DNA of 64,000 nucleotides from Citrobacter amalonaticus. GTDB taxonomy: Bacteria; Pseudomonadota; Gammaproteobacteria; Enterobacterales; Enterobacteriaceae. Where the stretch lies: contig NZ_AP024585.1 in NCBI RefSeq assembly GCF_018323885.1, positions 2,666,001 through 2,730,000 of the forward strand, given 5' to 3'. The notes beneath the pieces were generated by a model. It saw only the letters and a list, made by a program, of their open reading frames with translations, ran no database searches and was not told where the DNA came from. Both the position numbers and the translations under genes were made by a program. Positions 28,953 through 39,016 of the stretch are shown one piece after another (position 1 is the stretch's first letter; each line of letters begins with the position of its first letter).

Positions 28953-29189
28953 ATGAAAACCAGTGTGCGCATTGGCGCCTTTGAAATTGACGATGCCGAG
29001 TTACACGGCGAGTCGCCGGGAGACCGAACGTTAACCATTCCGTGTAAATCTGATCCGGATTTATGCATGCAACTGGATGCCTGGGACGACGAAACCAGCG
29101 TTCCGGCCCTACTGAATGGCGAACATTCGGTTCTTTTCCGTAAACACTACGATCGTAAGTCTGATGCCTGGATCATGCGTCTTGCCTGA
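28953..29189 (+). CDS. yebV: YebV family small protein
   Basis: A 78-residue protein starting MKTSVRIGAFEIDDAELHGE, matching E. coli YebV. ATG 28953 is the second of two adjacent ATGs, and CGGAGAG lies upstream. It is soluble and acidic, with no known motif. A short terminator follows before yebW. Confidence 0.9.
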   Translation: MKTSVRIGAFEIDDAELHGESPGDRTLTIPCKSDPDLCMQLDAWDDETSVPALLNGEHSVLFRKHYDRKSDAWIMRLA

Positions 29190-29193
29190 TTCA

Positions 29194-29224
29194 AAAAGAA
29201 CCCGTCTGCCGGCGGGTTATTTAT
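29194..29224 (+). terminator. yebV terminator
   Basis: AACCCG (29199-29204) and CGGGTT (29213-29218) pair around a short loop soon after yebV, followed by ATTTATTT. Confidence 0.65.
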
Positions 29225-29290
29225 TTCCCCCTTCCCGCTTGCGTTAATTCCTCCTACACTTTTGTTATGGCTGTACAAAATGAGGATAGG

Positions 29291-29482
29291 ATGTTCGCAC
29301 TGGTTCTGTTTGTCTGTTATCTGGATGGTGGTTGCGAAGATATCGTAGTGGATGTTTACGATACAGAGCGGCAGTGCCTGTATTATATGGACGATCAACG
29401 GATTCGTCAGGGCGGCTGCTTTCCGGTTGAAGATTTTATCGATGGATTCTGGGCGCCCGCCCAGCAATACAGCGACTTTTAA
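29291..29482 (+). CDS. yebW: YebW family small protein
   Basis: A 63-residue protein starting MFALVLFVCYLDGGCEDIVV, matching E. coli YebW. AGGATAGG precedes the ATG. Four cysteines are present. Its stop abuts the convergent pphA stop with no spacer. Function unknown. Confidence 0.88.
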   Translation: MFALVLFVCYLDGGCEDIVVDVYDTERQCLYYMDDQRIRQGGCFPVEDFIDGFWAPAQQYSDF

Positions 29483-30145
29483 TTACTGTAGTTGTACCAG
29501 CGTTAACTCGCCGCCGAATACCGCTCCCGTATCGATGTAGTGCAGATTGTCGCTGTCTACACGTTGACGCAACGGCGTATGGCCAAACCAGAAATGGTCA
29601 GCGCCGGCGATAGCTGTCCCTTCTCCTGCCAGATGCGCACTCAGTCGCGCGCGTCGCCACAACACCTCCGTAAGGTTAACCGGCTTTTGCCACTGATAAA
29701 TATCTTCCGGGTAATCGGCGTGGGCGACCACATGGGTCGCCTCGCGGCAATGCAATTCCAGGATCCACGGCAGATGCTGGCAGTATTCCAGTGCCAGCGT
29801 TGCATGATGCCGTTTCTGCTCAGGCAACGCCGTAAACCAGCCGCCACCATTCATCGTCCACAACGACCACTGTGACGTGCGCAATGCATCTATCGCCATC
29901 TGCTCATGGTTCCCTCTGACTGCCACCATCCAGCGCTTATGCAGCAACTGCAGGCAGCGCAGACTGTCAGGACCGCGATCGATGAGATCGCCCACAGAGA
30001 CCAGTAAATCTTGCCAGGGATCAAAGCGACAGGCCCGCAGCTTTGCCATCAGCAGCGCAAAACAGCCGTGGATATCCCCGACCACCCAGATGTGTCGCCA
30101 CTGTGCCCCTTCGATCATTTGATAGCTTTTTTCAGGCTGTTTCAT
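29483..30145 (-). CDS. pphA: Serine/threonine protein phosphatase PphA (PrpA)
   Basis: A 220-residue metallophosphoesterase of the PPP family. The metal-binding motifs GDIHG (23-27), GDLIDRGPDS (about 52) and GNHE (about 79) are all present. In E. coli PphA dephosphorylates proteins and links misfolded-protein stress to the Cpx/heat-shock response. It lies directly downstream of SdsR in the same direction, and in E. coli SdsR read-through contributes to pphA expression. Confidence 0.95.
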   Translation of the reverse strand: MKQPEKSYQMIEGAQWRHIWVVGDIHGCFALLMAKLRACRFDPWQDLLVSVGDLIDRGPDSLRCLQLLHKRWMVAVRGNHEQMAIDALRTSQWSLWTMNGGGWFTALPEQKRHHATLALEYCQHLPWILELHCREATHVVAHADYPEDIYQWQKPVNLTEVLWRRARLSAHLAGEGTAIAGADHFWFGHTPLRQRVDSDNLHYIDTGAVFGGELTLVQLQ

Positions 30146-30257
30146 GAGAGTTTTTGTCCTCAGTCACGCCCTAACACAAATTTAACAATAGCAGCAAAAA
30201 ACGCTGGACGTTTATGCCCGGGTGTGGGTATGGTTTATTCAGAATGATAAGTGCGAA

Positions 30258-30526
30258 ATGCCATTAGGCTCAGGAAAAGCACCCGTTCTACAGATAAAAA
30301 GAGACCGAATACGATTCCTGTATTCGGTCCAGGGAAATGGCTCTTGGGAGAGAGCCGTGCGCTAAAAGTTGGCATTAATGCAGGCTAAGTCGCCTTGCCT
30401 TTTAAGAATAGATGACGACGCCAGGTTTTCCAGTCTGCGGCTTGCACGGCTGGAAAAAAACGGCGCTGATCACTGGCTGAAATGTAAAAACCGCAAGACG
30501 CTTTACAAAAGACTTGCGGTTTTTTA
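30258..30526 (+). ncRNA. sraC: SraC (RyeA) antisense sRNA
   Basis: An RNA on the plus strand that fully spans SdsR, as known in E. coli, where it acts as an antidote to SdsR. The 3' end is well supported by a strong terminator: AACCGCAAG (30489-30497) pairs with CTTGCGGTT (30513-30521), followed by T residues. The 5' end is placed by analogy and is approximate. Confidence 0.65.
30296..30398 (-). ncRNA. sdsR: SdsR (RyeB) stationary-phase sRNA
   Basis: The minus-strand sequence from GCAAGGCGACTTAGCCTGCA through CCGAATACAGGAATCGTATTCGG and a T-run matches the highly conserved enterobacterial SdsR of about 103 nucleotides. A sigma-S-like -10 (CTATTCTTAA) lies just upstream. SdsR uses Hfq to repress targets such as tolC and mutS in E. 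coli. It overlaps SraC completely. Confidence 0.9.
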
Positions 30527-30554
30527 TTGGAAATCAGAAAGATACTTTTGGTAA

Positions 30555-30893
30555 CTAACAGAGCTTTTCCGCTCGTTCGATAAACGGTGCCAGACTCATT
30601 TTTTCACCCGGTTTTGCCGGATCGTCAATCTGAATCACCGACAGGGGCTGCGCATTTGTTTTACCGCTCGCCACCTGCTCTTGTGCAACATCGTTTAACG
30701 GATACTGAACAAGCGTGCTGGGGTTAATCACATACAGCGCGTTTCCTGGCCGACAGGTCAGCATCACCTCTTCACGATTGAACGCCCATTTATCTTTACC
30801 GATTTCAAAACGGCTTACGGTGATGACCTGCGGTGCCGCCAGCGCAACCCCTGAGCTAGTCAGAAGCAGCAAAGAGAGAATCACTTTTTTCAT
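30555..30893 (-). CDS. yebY: YebY family periplasmic protein
   Basis: A 112-residue protein from ATG 30893 with signal peptide [19 protein letters not shown], then a small domain with cysteines in LTCRPG and at the C-terminus (AEKLC). The open frame to 30965 lies inside yebZ and is not used. It is the last gene of yobA-yebZ-yebY, an operon linked to copper handling by its CopC/CopD members. Confidence 0.92.
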   Translation of the reverse strand: MKKVILSLLLLTSSGVALAAPQVITVSRFEIGKDKWAFNREEVMLTCRPGNALYVINPSTLVQYPLNDVAQEQVASGKTNAQPLSVIQIDDPAKPGEKMSLAPFIERAEKLC

Positions 30894-30909
30894 GAATTTT
30901 GCCTGTCCT

Positions 30910-31782
30910 TCAGAACGGTTCCAGCGTCGCAAACACACTGACGATTGCCAGCACGACGGCGCCAACTCCCCATTCGATCTTCGTCATCCAAATAAAACAC
31001 CGATTGATGCGTCGACTATCCTGCCGCATTCGTGGTACGAGAAGATACCGATTCGCCAGTGCGATTGCCACCATTAGCAGGACAAGTGCACATTTTAGCA
31101 AAAGCAGTTGTCCCCAGGCGGTCTGCCATGGCAGGGAAAAACCCTGAATAAACAGCACATTGGTGATACCGGTGAGTAATACTCCCGCCACGGCAAGATG
31201 CCCATAGCGGGAAAAACGCATCATGGTGTAAACCGCCTGCTGCTGCCAGCGTCCTTTTGCCATGTGCATGCAATAAATCACCGGTAGCAGTCCTCCAAAC
31301 CAGGTTGCAGCGCAAATCAGATGCATTGCATGGTTTGTCTGCTGGAGCGCACCAATAACCCCCGAGTGCAGTGTGGCATGCCCAACCCCCGTCAGCAGGG
31401 CAAACTGTGCGAGAGTTAAGAGCAGTAATAGTCGCGCTAAATCACGCGGCACAATCAACGCGACAACCAACGTAACCAGCGCCAGAACGATTTGCCAGAG
31501 CCACACACCGCCAAACTGAGTTTGCAATACCGCGCCCCAGACAGACACAGAGATAACATCCGGCCAGCCAGAGCCCATAAGCCCACCCTGGACCGCCAGC
31601 ATCAGTAATGCACTCACAAAACTCCATAACGCAGCATGTTGTTGCAGGCGCAGGAAGCGTCTGCTCATCAGACGGCGGATCGATGCCGGCGCAAGCCATG
31701 CGCCGTAGAGCGCAGAGCCAAACACCAGCATCAGGGCGGTAAAATGGATGAAGCGGAGAACAACCCACGTCAGCGTCAGCAT
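30910..31782 (-). CDS. yebZ: CopD-family inner-membrane protein YebZ
   Basis: A 290-residue protein with about eight hydrophobic segments and the CopD-domain features of conserved histidines ([29 protein letters not shown]). By family it imports copper or takes it from CopC. Its start lies 2 bases after the yobA stop, so translation is probably coupled. Confidence 0.93.
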   Translation of the reverse strand: MLTLTWVVLRFIHFTALMLVFGSALYGAWLAPASIRRLMSRRFLRLQQHAALWSFVSALLMLAVQGGLMGSGWPDVISVSVWGAVLQTQFGGVWLWQIVLALVTLVVALIVPRDLARLLLLLTLAQFALLTGVGHATLHSGVIGALQQTNHAMHLICAATWFGGLLPVIYCMHMAKGRWQQQAVYTMMRFSRYGHLAVAGVLLTGITNVLFIQGFSLPWQTAWGQLLLLKCALVLLMVAIALANRYLLVPRMRQDSRRINRCFIWMTKIEWGVGAVVLAIVSVFATLEPF

Positions 31783-31784
31783 GT

Positions 31785-32159
31785 TTATTTCACACTAAAT
31801 GTGTACTGCCCTTTGGTTTTGTGCCCATCGACAGACACCACGTGCCAGTTCACCGTGTATTGACCCGGCTTCAGCGTTTCATCAAGCGGGACGATGAGCT
31901 GTTTTTTATCCTGTTCGTTACGCTTTGCGGGACGGGTTCTGATTCCCTCTTGTTTTGGACCGGTAATTGTCGCCCCGCTGAATCCGGGCTCAATACCTTC
32001 AGAGAAATTAAGCGTGAGCGCCTGCGGCGCGGCGGTCACCTCGGCATCCGCCGCGGGATACTGGTGTGTCAGATGCGCATGCGCCCACACCGTGGGGGTT
32101 GCCAGAGCGGCTGCCAGAAAAAGGAGCGTATAGCGGAAAGTACGTGCAGGAGAGACCAT
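31785..32159 (-). CDS. yobA: CopC-domain periplasmic protein YobA
   Basis: A 124-residue protein from ATG 32159 (MVSPARTFRYTLL) with a signal peptide cut near TVWA|HAH. The mature N-terminal histidine and HxH are typical copper ligands of CopC/LPMO-like folds, and the C-terminal VSVDGHKTKGQYTF supplies the second ligand region. It heads yobA-yebZ-yebY and is divergent from holE. Confidence 0.93.
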   Translation of the reverse strand: MVSPARTFRYTLLFLAAALATPTVWAHAHLTHQYPAADAEVTAAPQALTLNFSEGIEPGFSGATITGPKQEGIRTRPAKRNEQDKKQLIVPLDETLKPGQYTVNWHVVSVDGHKTKGQYTFSVK

Positions 32160-32296
32160 ATCAACTATTCCCTTTTGTAATGACTTATCCTGAGAGGATA
32201 ACCTTCTATAATGTTCGCGTCGACAATCATCAATTGCGGCTTGCCATTGTGGTCGACTCTTAGTAACTTCTGCGCGCAAGATCGAAGGAGAAGCCC

Positions 32297-32527
32297 ATGC
32301 ACAAAAATCTGGCTCAGCTTGAACAGGCTGAAATGGACAAAGTAAACGTAGATCTGGCCGCTGCCGGCGTCGCGTTTAAAGAGCGCTACAACATGCCCGT
32401 TGTCGCTGAAGTGGTAGAACGTGAGCAACCTGCACATCTGCGCGACTGGTTTCGCGAGCGTCTGATCGCCCATCGTCTGGCGTCCGTTTCGTTGTCCCGT
32501 TTACCGTATGAGCCGAAACCTAAATAA
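32297..32527 (+). CDS. holE: DNA polymerase III theta subunit
   Basis: A 76-residue subunit that binds and stabilises the epsilon proofreading subunit of Pol III core. The sequence is collinear with E. coli HolE ([20 protein letters not shown] at the start, RLPYEPKPK at the end). GAAGGAGAAG precedes the ATG. holE is limited to Enterobacterales, which supports the taxonomic call. Confidence 0.97.
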   Translation: MHKNLAQLEQAEMDKVNVDLAAAGVAFKERYNMPVVAEVVEREQPAHLRDWFRERLIAHRLASVSLSRLPYEPKPK

Positions 32528-32635
32528 TTTTTCGGCGTGAAGTTACATATCCTTACATATTGCCTGCTACAGTATAAGTGCATTCTTATTCTATGATTTA
32601 AGGATGATTATAGACACTATGAAAAGGAAGTCATT

Positions 32636-33298
32636 ATGTCACGCTGGAAAATCGCTGCTGCACAGTATGAACCGCTAAAAACATCTGTTCGTGAACATAT
32701 CGCTCATCACCTGAATTTCATCGACGCAGCAGCCCGGCAACAGTGCGAACTGTTGGTGTTTCCCGCCCTCTCCTTACTCGGTTGCATGGACGAATCGCAG
32801 TGCCTGCCTGCGCCGCCGGATATCGATATCAGTCTGCTACAACCGCTCTCTCAGGCCGCTCACGCGCACCGCATGACGATCATTGCCGGTCTTCCGGTCG
32901 AGCATAACAACCGTTTTGTCAAAGGGATTGCCGTCTTCGCACCATGGATAACCTCACTGCGTCTGTTTCATCAAAGCCACGGCGCCTGTCTTGGTAAGGG
33001 CCTGAAAACTATCAGCGTGGTGGATGAGCAACCGGAAGGTGTCGATATGGATCCGGCGTTTTCTCTGTTTACTACCAGCCAAAGCGTCAGTGAGCCGGAA
33101 TTGCTGACCTCCACGTCGCAGTTACAACATTTCTCACATCAATTCTCGATTGCCGTACTGATGGCCAATGCGCGAGGAAGTAGCGCATTATGGGATGAAA
33201 GCGGGCAATTAATTGTCCGCGCCGACCGTGGTTCGCTGTTATTAACGGGGCAGCGCACAACGCAGGGTTGGCAAGGTGATATCATTCCATTACGCTAA
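32636..33298 (+). CDS. yobB: Carbon-nitrogen hydrolase-like protein YobB
   Basis: A 220-residue protein with the start of a nitrilase fold (IAAAQYEPL, then LLVFPALSLLGCMDE) matching E. coli YobB. It is shorter than active family members. The usual catalytic glutamate in FPE is alanine here, and the GxxxCYD motif with the nucleophilic cysteine is not found, so it looks catalytically degenerate. AAGGAAG precedes the ATG. Function unknown. Confidence 0.88.
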   Translation: MSRWKIAAAQYEPLKTSVREHIAHHLNFIDAAARQQCELLVFPALSLLGCMDESQCLPAPPDIDISLLQPLSQAAHAHRMTIIAGLPVEHNNRFVKGIAVFAPWITSLRLFHQSHGACLGKGLKTISVVDEQPEGVDMDPAFSLFTTSQSVSEPELLTSTSQLQHFSHQFSIAVLMANARGSSALWDESGQLIVRADRGSLLLTGQRTTQGWQGDIIPLR

Positions 33299-33321
33299 TC
33301 GTTTTCGGTCAGGAGTTTTAC

Positions 33322-33984
33322 ATGCTGCGCATCATCGATACTGAGACCTGTGGCCTGCAGGGCGGGATTGTAGAGATCGCCTCTGTTGACGTGGTTGACG
33401 GTAAGATCGTGAATCCTATGAGCCACCTGGTGCGCCCTGACCGGCCAATCTCGCCACAGGCGATGGCCATTCATCGCATTACCGAAGCGATGGTGGCAGA
33501 TAAGCCGTGGATTGAAGAGGTTATCCCCCACTATTACGGCAGCGAATGGTATGTGGCGCACAACGCCAGCTTTGACCGTCGTGTGCTGCCAGACATGCCA
33601 GGCGAGTGGATCTGCACCATGAAACTTTCCCGCCGCCTCTGGCCGGGGATTAAGTACAGTAATATGGCGCTCTACAAGTCACGTAAACTGAACGTGCAAA
33701 CGCCTGCGGGTCTGCATCACCACCGCGCACTCTATGACTGCTATATTACCGCCGCGCTGCTCATCGATATTATGAATACTTCCGGCTGGACGGCGGAGCA
33801 GATGGTCGATATCACCGGGCGGCCGGGGTTACTGACCACCTTCACCTTTGGTAAGTATCGCGGCAAAGCCGTTTCCGATGTCGCAGAGCGCGATCCGGGC
33901 TATTTGCGCTGGTTGTTTAATAACCTCGACAGCATGAGCCCGGAGCTGCGTTTAACCCTCAAACACTATCTGGATAACGCCTGA
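33322..33984 (+). CDS. exoX: Exodeoxyribonuclease X
   Basis: A 220-residue DEDDh 3'-5' exonuclease that acts in mismatch repair and UV repair. Exo I motif is [18 protein letters not shown] (Asp6, Glu8), and later motifs lie around [12 protein letters not shown] and [11 protein letters not shown]. It lies 23 bases after yobB. Its last 19 bases overlap the convergent ptrB. Confidence 0.96.
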   Translation: MLRIIDTETCGLQGGIVEIASVDVVDGKIVNPMSHLVRPDRPISPQAMAIHRITEAMVADKPWIEEVIPHYYGSEWYVAHNASFDRRVLPDMPGEWICTMKLSRRLWPGIKYSNMALYKSRKLNVQTPAGLHHHRALYDCYITAALLIDIMNTSGWTAEQMVDITGRPGLLTTFTFGKYRGKAVSDVAERDPGYLRWLFNNLDSMSPELRLTLKHYLDNA

Positions 33985-36041
33985 ACAGCGCCGTTACCGG
34001 GCAATGTTCCTTGTGCCAGACCAATCAGGAATGCAAATTCCAGCGCCACGCCTTCCCAGGATTTATAACGACCTGACTTACCGCCGTGTCCGGAATCCAT
34101 ATCGGTGCACAGTAACAGCAGATGGTCATCAGTTTTCAGCTCGCGCAGTTTCGCCACCCATTTTGCCGGTTCCCAGTACTGGACCTGCGAATCATGCAGT
34201 CCGGTGGTGACCAACAGATGCGGGTAAGCCTGCGCCCTGACGTTATCGTACGGACTGTAGCTTTTCATGTAAGCGTAATACTGCGGATCTTTCGGATTCC
34301 CCCACTCCTCAAACTCACCGGTCGTCAGGGGTATCGACTCATCCAGCATCGTCGTCACCACATCCACAAACGGCACCTGGGCAACCACGCCATGAAAGCG
34401 TTCGGGACGCTCGTTGATCGCCACGCCCATTAGCATTCCTCCCGCGCTACCGCCCATGCCATAACAGAGAGAGGGCGAGCCGTAGCCCTGGGCAATCAAC
34501 GCATCACAGGCATCAAGATAGTCGTTGAAGGTATTGCGCTTTTTCAGGAATTTACCGTCTTCATACCACTGCTGCCCCAGTTCGCTTCCGCCTCGCACGT
34601 GAACGATGGCATAGACAAATCCACGATCCAGCAGACTTAACCGGCTGCTGCTGAAATCGGCATCCATGCTGGCGCCGTAGGAACCGTAGCCGTAAACCAG
34701 TAACGGATTTTGCCCCTTACGGAAGTATTTCTGATGATAGACCAGTGATACCGGAACCTCGACACCATCACGGGCGGTGATCCACAGGTGTTCACTGCGA
34801 TAGTTGGCGGCGTCAAATCCCGGTACCTCTGTCTGTTTAATTACCCGTCGTTCACCCGTATCCATGTCCAGTTCAAACAGCGTGTCCGGCGTGGTCATCG
34901 AGGAGTAGCCATAGCGCAGGCGTGAGGTTTCCGGTTCCGGATTGTACGCAAGCCAGGTGACATAAGCCGGATCGTCGAAGGCAATCCCCACCTCCTCGCG
35001 AGTTTTACGATTGATCTGCCGCAGGCTGGTTAAGCCACGCTGGCGCTCTTCCACTACCAGCCAGTCGGTAAAAAGCGTAAACCCTTCCAGCATGATTGCT
35101 TCACGGGCCGGGATCAGCGTTTCCCACTTTTTCTCATCGCGCACACGGGTGCGATAAAGACCAAAATTTTTACCCTCGCGGTTCGAACGCAGATAAAACT
35201 TATGTTGATAGTGATCGAGGCTGTATTCGTGGTCCTTGCGGCGCGGCAGAAATATGAAAGGTTCAGCATCAGCCAGTTCAGCATCCAGCAGTAAAACCTC
35301 GCTGGTCGTCGCGCTCGCCAGATGAATGACGAGGTAATGTTGCGACGTCGTTTTGTGCAGGCTGACGTAGAAAGTGTCGTCTTTTTCTTCGTAAATCAGC
35401 TCGTCATCGGCTGAGGGCGTGCCGACGGTATGACGCCAGACCTGGTAAGGTAAGAGCGTCGTGGCATGTTTACGGACGTAGTAAAAGGTCAGGGAATCAT
35501 TTGCCCAGACAAATTCGGGAGCCACATTATCCAGCATCTCCGGATACCAGTTACCGTTTTCCAGATTGCGAAAACGGATCCCGTACTGGCGGCGCGAAAG
35601 ATAATCTTCCGCCAGCGCCATAATGGTGTTATCCGGCGTTATCGCCAGTCGTCCCAGAGTGTAGAACTCACTGTGTGCCGCCCGTTTGTTGCCATCAAGC
35701 AGCGTTTCCCAGTCATCCCATTCCTCACTCAGTGCAGACTGGCGTTGATAAATGGCGTACTCACACCCGGGTTCATAGAGATGGCGATAGCGATAACCGT
35801 TCTTCACGTATGGCGCAGAGGTGTCGCGGGGAGGAATGCGATCGATAATTTCTTTTAGCACGCGATCCTGCAAGGCTTGCTGCGTAGACATAACCTGATG
35901 TCCGTAGCGGTTTTCCTGTTGCAGGTAGTCAAGCACCTCGGGCTGCGAGCGCGTGTCGTCCCGCAGCCAGTAGTAGTTATCAATGCGCGTGTCGCCATGG
36001 ACCGTCATGGCGTAAGGGATTCGATTTGCTTTTGGCAGCAT
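33966..36041 (-). CDS. ptrB: Oligopeptidase B
   Basis: A cytoplasmic serine peptidase of the prolyl oligopeptidase family that cleaves after Lys/Arg in short peptides. ATG 36041 gives [12 protein letters not shown] and 691 residues, five more than E. coli at the C-terminus. ATG 36068 is an alternative. A beta-propeller (about 70-400) covers the alpha/beta hydrolase domain with nucleophile GGSAGG (about 532) and histidine in DSGHGGKSG near the end. Confidence 0.95.
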   Translation of the reverse strand: MLPKANRIPYAMTVHGDTRIDNYYWLRDDTRSQPEVLDYLQQENRYGHQVMSTQQALQDRVLKEIIDRIPPRDTSAPYVKNGYRYRHLYEPGCEYAIYQRQSALSEEWDDWETLLDGNKRAAHSEFYTLGRLAITPDNTIMALAEDYLSRRQYGIRFRNLENGNWYPEMLDNVAPEFVWANDSLTFYYVRKHATTLLPYQVWRHTVGTPSADDELIYEEKDDTFYVSLHKTTSQHYLVIHLASATTSEVLLLDAELADAEPFIFLPRRKDHEYSLDHYQHKFYLRSNREGKNFGLYRTRVRDEKKWETLIPAREAIMLEGFTLFTDWLVVEERQRGLTSLRQINRKTREEVGIAFDDPAYVTWLAYNPEPETSRLRYGYSSMTTPDTLFELDMDTGERRVIKQTEVPGFDAANYRSEHLWITARDGVEVPVSLVYHQKYFRKGQNPLLVYGYGSYGASMDADFSSSRLSLLDRGFVYAIVHVRGGSELGQQWYEDGKFLKKRNTFNDYLDACDALIAQGYGSPSLCYGMGGSAGGMLMGVAINERPERFHGVVAQVPFVDVVTTMLDESIPLTTGEFEEWGNPKDPQYYAYMKSYSPYDNVRAQAYPHLLVTTGLHDSQVQYWEPAKWVAKLRELKTDDHLLLLCTDMDSGHGGKSGRYKSWEGVALEFAFLIGLAQGTLPGNGAVQALSR

Positions 36042-36129
36042 GTGTCTGTTTCTTTCGTCTTTATACATCCTCTAAGGGTGGCAAAAGTCACGAATGATGC
36101 AAGCGAAACATGCTGCGCGCGGTATTTCG

Positions 36130-36789
36130 TTAGCCAGGTAATGCCTGTTTTTGCTGTTTCAGATCCTGCTCAATGCCATCACGGACATCCTGTGGGATCT
36201 TCAGCGCATCACCCAGCGCGTTCAGGTAGCTGCGCTCCATAAAGTGGTCGATATCAATCGCCGCACAGCTGAGGAAATAGATCTCCAGCGCCTCTTCTTC
36301 GTTGCGGATCCCCTGCGCAAGGCGCTGAGGATCGAGCGGCTGCTCAATCGCCTGTTCAATGAAAACGCGCCCCTGCTCTTCTACGCCGGCTTCACGCAGT
36401 TGCTGTTCGATTGCCGCCCGCTCGTTGGCATCGATATGGCCATCACTTTTCGCGGCGAAGACCAGCGCCAGGATCAGCCGTTCGGTGCGCACATCCAGCG
36501 GCGTACTTTGCGCGCCGAACTGTGGTTCACCCTGATGCGCCGCACGGACTTTATCCTTGTACTTGTTCCACAAGACCGTCCCCGCTACCGCACCGCCGCC
36601 GACCAGCAGCGCGCTGGTGCCATATTTGCTGAGCAGTTTGCGTGAGGATTTGTTAGCGACCAGTAACCCCGCCAGACCACCCAACGCGCCGGGTACCAGC
36701 AGCTTACTTAATCCCTGTTCACCTGAAGAAGAGGAGGACGATCCGTTTTGCCCGAGAAGAGAGTGTAATTGATTAAGCCAGTTAGCCAT
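36130..36789 (-). CDS. yebE: DUF533 inner-membrane protein YebE
   Basis: A 219-residue protein from ATG 36789 ([15 protein letters not shown]). After a Ser-rich linker come hydrophobic glycine-rich helices ([20 protein letters not shown] and [13 protein letters not shown]), then a TerB-like helical C-terminus ([19 protein letters not shown]). It is induced by the Cpx envelope stress system in E. coli. Function is unknown. Confidence 0.92.
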   Translation of the reverse strand: MANWLNQLHSLLGQNGSSSSSSGEQGLSKLLVPGALGGLAGLLVANKSSRKLLSKYGTSALLVGGGAVAGTVLWNKYKDKVRAAHQGEPQFGAQSTPLDVRTERLILALVFAAKSDGHIDANERAAIEQQLREAGVEEQGRVFIEQAIEQPLDPQRLAQGIRNEEEALEIYFLSCAAIDIDHFMERSYLNALGDALKIPQDVRDGIEQDLKQQKQALPG

Positions 36790-36883
36790 TTTGCCCCTCA
36801 AGTACTGACAATGAATTGTCAAAGCGTACCCGAGGGGATGTCAGGAAATGTCTGTCAGCGCTAAAGATGCGCAAATGTTCGTG

Positions 36884-37237
36884 CTATTGCGAACGATATT
36901 CCGCCGTGCCGGCCTTGCAGTCGACCTTCACCAGATAATGAATATCCGCACTTTTCCCACGCACGGTCAGCGGTACTACCCACTTACCCTCTCCACCGGT
37001 GATCTCTTTTGGATTAACCCATGCCACCGGGTCGGCCTGACCCACATGTTTTTGATCGTCGGCCCAACGCGCAATGCGATTCTGCTGATAATCGCGCTTA
37101 ACGCTCGCCGCAATACCCTCGGTATCCAGACCTTCACAGTTAAGGAATTTAACCGTCTTACTGTCCGTACCTGCCGCAGACACCGATACGCTGGTGCATA
37201 ACAACAGCAAGCAGGCTAACACGCCCGTTCTTTTCAT
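36884..37237 (-). CDS. yebF: Secreted protein YebF
   Basis: A 117-residue protein from ATG 37237 with a Sec signal peptide ending near SVSA|AGT. Two cysteines (FLNCEGLD and KVDCKAG) match the disulfide of E. coli YebF, which is exported to the medium through OmpF/OmpX. The domain resembles the Cmi colicin-immunity fold. yebG lies upstream in the same direction. Confidence 0.93.
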   Translation of the reverse strand: MKRTGVLACLLLLCTSVSVSAAGTDSKTVKFLNCEGLDTEGIAASVKRDYQQNRIARWADDQKHVGQADPVAWVNPKEITGGEGKWVVPLTVRGKSADIHYLVKVDCKAGTAEYRSQ

Positions 37238-37310
37238 ACTTTTCCCTTTCTCCATAGCACAGTGATACAGGGAAAAGCATGGTACAAAACGTCAGGAGCG
37301 CAAGTCAGAT

Positions 37311-37601
37311 TCAGGCCGCCTGCGTATCGTCCCCGGCAGCGGCGTCATTATTAACCACCTGCGGAGAAGGCAACTTGCCGGTTTTGAGGATGGTGCTCAG
37401 CACCTCTTTTTGTTCGGCCAGCCACAGCGACAGCGCTTCACGCTGTTCGTCTTCCAGCGCTAACGGGGACTGTTCAAGCCAGGTGTCGAGTAGATCCGCC
37501 GTATCCAGCATCTTGTCATACGCATCGGCTTCCTTTTTGCTGGTAAATGACATTTTTTCCTCACCTTCCCGAATGACTACGTATTTAACTTCAACCGCCA
37601 T
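37311..37601 (-). CDS. yebG: SOS-induced protein YebG
   Basis: A 96-residue protein from ATG 37601 (MAVEVKYVVIREGEEKMSFT), matching E. coli YebG. It is soluble and acidic and has no assigned activity. A near-consensus LexA box overlaps its promoter, consistent with DNA-damage induction. It is divergent from purT. Confidence 0.95.
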   Translation of the reverse strand: MAVEVKYVVIREGEEKMSFTSKKEADAYDKMLDTADLLDTWLEQSPLALEDEQREALSLWLAEQKEVLSTILKTGKLPSPQVVNNDAAAGDDTQAA

Positions 37602-37619
37602 GTTGCAGCCTCTCAATAT

Positions 37620-37639
37620 TACTGTATTTATGTACAGTA
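37620..37639 (-). promoter_or_regulatory. LexA box of yebG
   Basis: TACTGTATTTATGTACAGTA keeps both CTGT and ACAG arms and differs from the consensus TACTGTATATATATACAGTA at two central positions. It lies 19 bases upstream of the yebG start. Confidence 0.95.
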
Positions 37640-37681
37640 TATTCTATTTCACCGCTGAAATCAACCTGGCAATAAAGACAG

Positions 37682-37697
37682 ACGCAAACGTTTTCGT
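37682..37697 (+). promoter_or_regulatory. PurR box of purT
   Basis: ACGCAAACGTTTTCGT has one mismatch from the PurR consensus ACGCAAACGTTTGCGT and lies 36 bases before the purT start, so hypoxanthine/guanine-dependent repression is expected. Confidence 0.92.
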
Positions 37698-37732
37698 ATA
37701 TACTGCGGCCAAATTTGTTGGGGGATATTTTC

Positions 37733-38911
37733 ATGACGATATTAGGCACAGCGCTGCGTCCGGCAGCAACTCGGGTGATGTTATTGGGTTCTGGTGAACT
37801 GGGTAAAGAAGTGGCCATCGAGTGCCAGCGTCTCGGCGTGGAAGTGATCGCGGTGGACCGGTATGCCGACGCACCGGCCATGCATGTCGCACATCGTTCT
37901 CACGTCATTAATATGCTGGATGGCGACGCGCTTCGTCGCGTAGTGGAGCTGGAAAAACCGCACTATATCGTGCCAGAGATTGAAGCTATTGCCACGGATA
38001 TGCTGGTGGCGCTGGAACAGGAAGGGTTGAACGTCGTGCCCTGCGCGCGCGCGACAAAACTCACGATGAACCGTGAAGGTATTCGCCGCCTGGCGGCAGA
38101 AGAACTGGCACTGCCCACATCAACCTTCCGTTTTGCCGACAGTGAAGCCACCTTCCGCGACGCCGTGACTGAAATTGGTTATCCCTGCATTGTCAAACCG
38201 GTGATGAGTTCATCCGGCAAGGGACAGAGTTTTATTCGTTCCGAAGCGCAGCTGGCACAAGCCTGGGACTATGCCCAACAGGGCGGTCGCGCGGGTGCCG
38301 GTCGGGTCATCGTCGAAGGGGTTGTGAAGTTTGATTTTGAAATCACCCTGCTCACCGTCAGCGCGGTCGATGGCGTCCATTTCTGTGCACCGGTGGGTCA
38401 TCGCCAGGAAGATGGCGATTATCGTGAATCCTGGCAGCCGCAACAGATGAGCGCACTGGCGCTGGAACGCGCTCAGGACATTGCCCGTAAAGTGGTATTA
38501 GCCCTGGGTGGTCACGGTCTGTTTGGCGTGGAGCTGTTTGTTTGCGGGGATGAGGTCATCTTCAGCGAGGTCTCCCCTCGCCCGCATGATACCGGCATGG
38601 TGACGCTGATCTCTCAGGATCTGTCGGAGTTTGCCCTGCATGTACGCGCTTTCCTCGGACTGCCCGTGGGGGCCATTCGTCAGTATGGTCCGGCAGCTTC
38701 TGCGGTGATTTTACCGCAACTGACCAGTCAGGACGTGACGTTTGGCAATGTTCAGGCCGCCGTCGGTGCCGGTGTGCAGGTCCGTTTCTTCGGTAAGCCG
38801 GAAATTGAAGGATCGCGTCGCCTGGGTGTGGCGCTGGCAACGGCAGACAACGTTGATGACGCTATTGAACGCGCGAAGAACGCCGCCGCGCAGGTGAAAG
38901 TGACTGGGTAA
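37733..38911 (+). CDS. purT: Formate-dependent GAR transformylase
   Basis: PurT uses ATP and formate to make N-formyl-GAR in purine synthesis, an alternative to PurN. ATG 37733 gives [13 protein letters not shown] and 392 residues. The ATP-grasp fold shows the N-terminal [12 protein letters not shown], the P-loop-like SSSGKGQS and the Mg2+ site [21 protein letters not shown] precedes the start. Confidence 0.97.
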   Translation: MTILGTALRPAATRVMLLGSGELGKEVAIECQRLGVEVIAVDRYADAPAMHVAHRSHVINMLDGDALRRVVELEKPHYIVPEIEAIATDMLVALEQEGLNVVPCARATKLTMNREGIRRLAAEELALPTSTFRFADSEATFRDAVTEIGYPCIVKPVMSSSGKGQSFIRSEAQLAQAWDYAQQGGRAGAGRVIVEGVVKFDFEITLLTVSAVDGVHFCAPVGHRQEDGDYRESWQPQQMSALALERAQDIARKVVLALGGHGLFGVELFVCGDEVIFSEVSPRPHDTGMVTLISQDLSEFALHVRAFLGLPVGAIRQYGPAASAVILPQLTSQDVTFGNVQAAVGAGVQVRFFGKPEIEGSRRLGVALATADNVDDAIERAKNAAAQVKVTG

Positions 38912-38920
38912 ACAACAGCA

Positions 38921-39001
38921 GCCGTAGGCCGGATAAGGCAGTCATGCCACCATCCGGCAAAACCCGATGGCGGCGCTAACGCGTCTCATCGGGCCTACGG
39001 C
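38921..39001. repeat. REP/BIME-type repeat after purT
   Basis: GCCGTAGGCCGGATAAGGCA at the left end and the complementary GGGCCTACGGC at the right form the outer arms of a REP pair with inner arms around CATCCGGCAAAA and CGATGGCGGCG. It lies between convergent purT and eda. Confidence 0.88.
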
Positions 39002-39016
39002 TTATACATGGGTAGC

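Noticed and set aside
30369..30554. Open frame of 61 codons in the pphA-yebY gap
   Set aside because: It lies across the SdsR/SraC RNAs and reads through the SraC terminator stem. The RNA genes explain the conservation.
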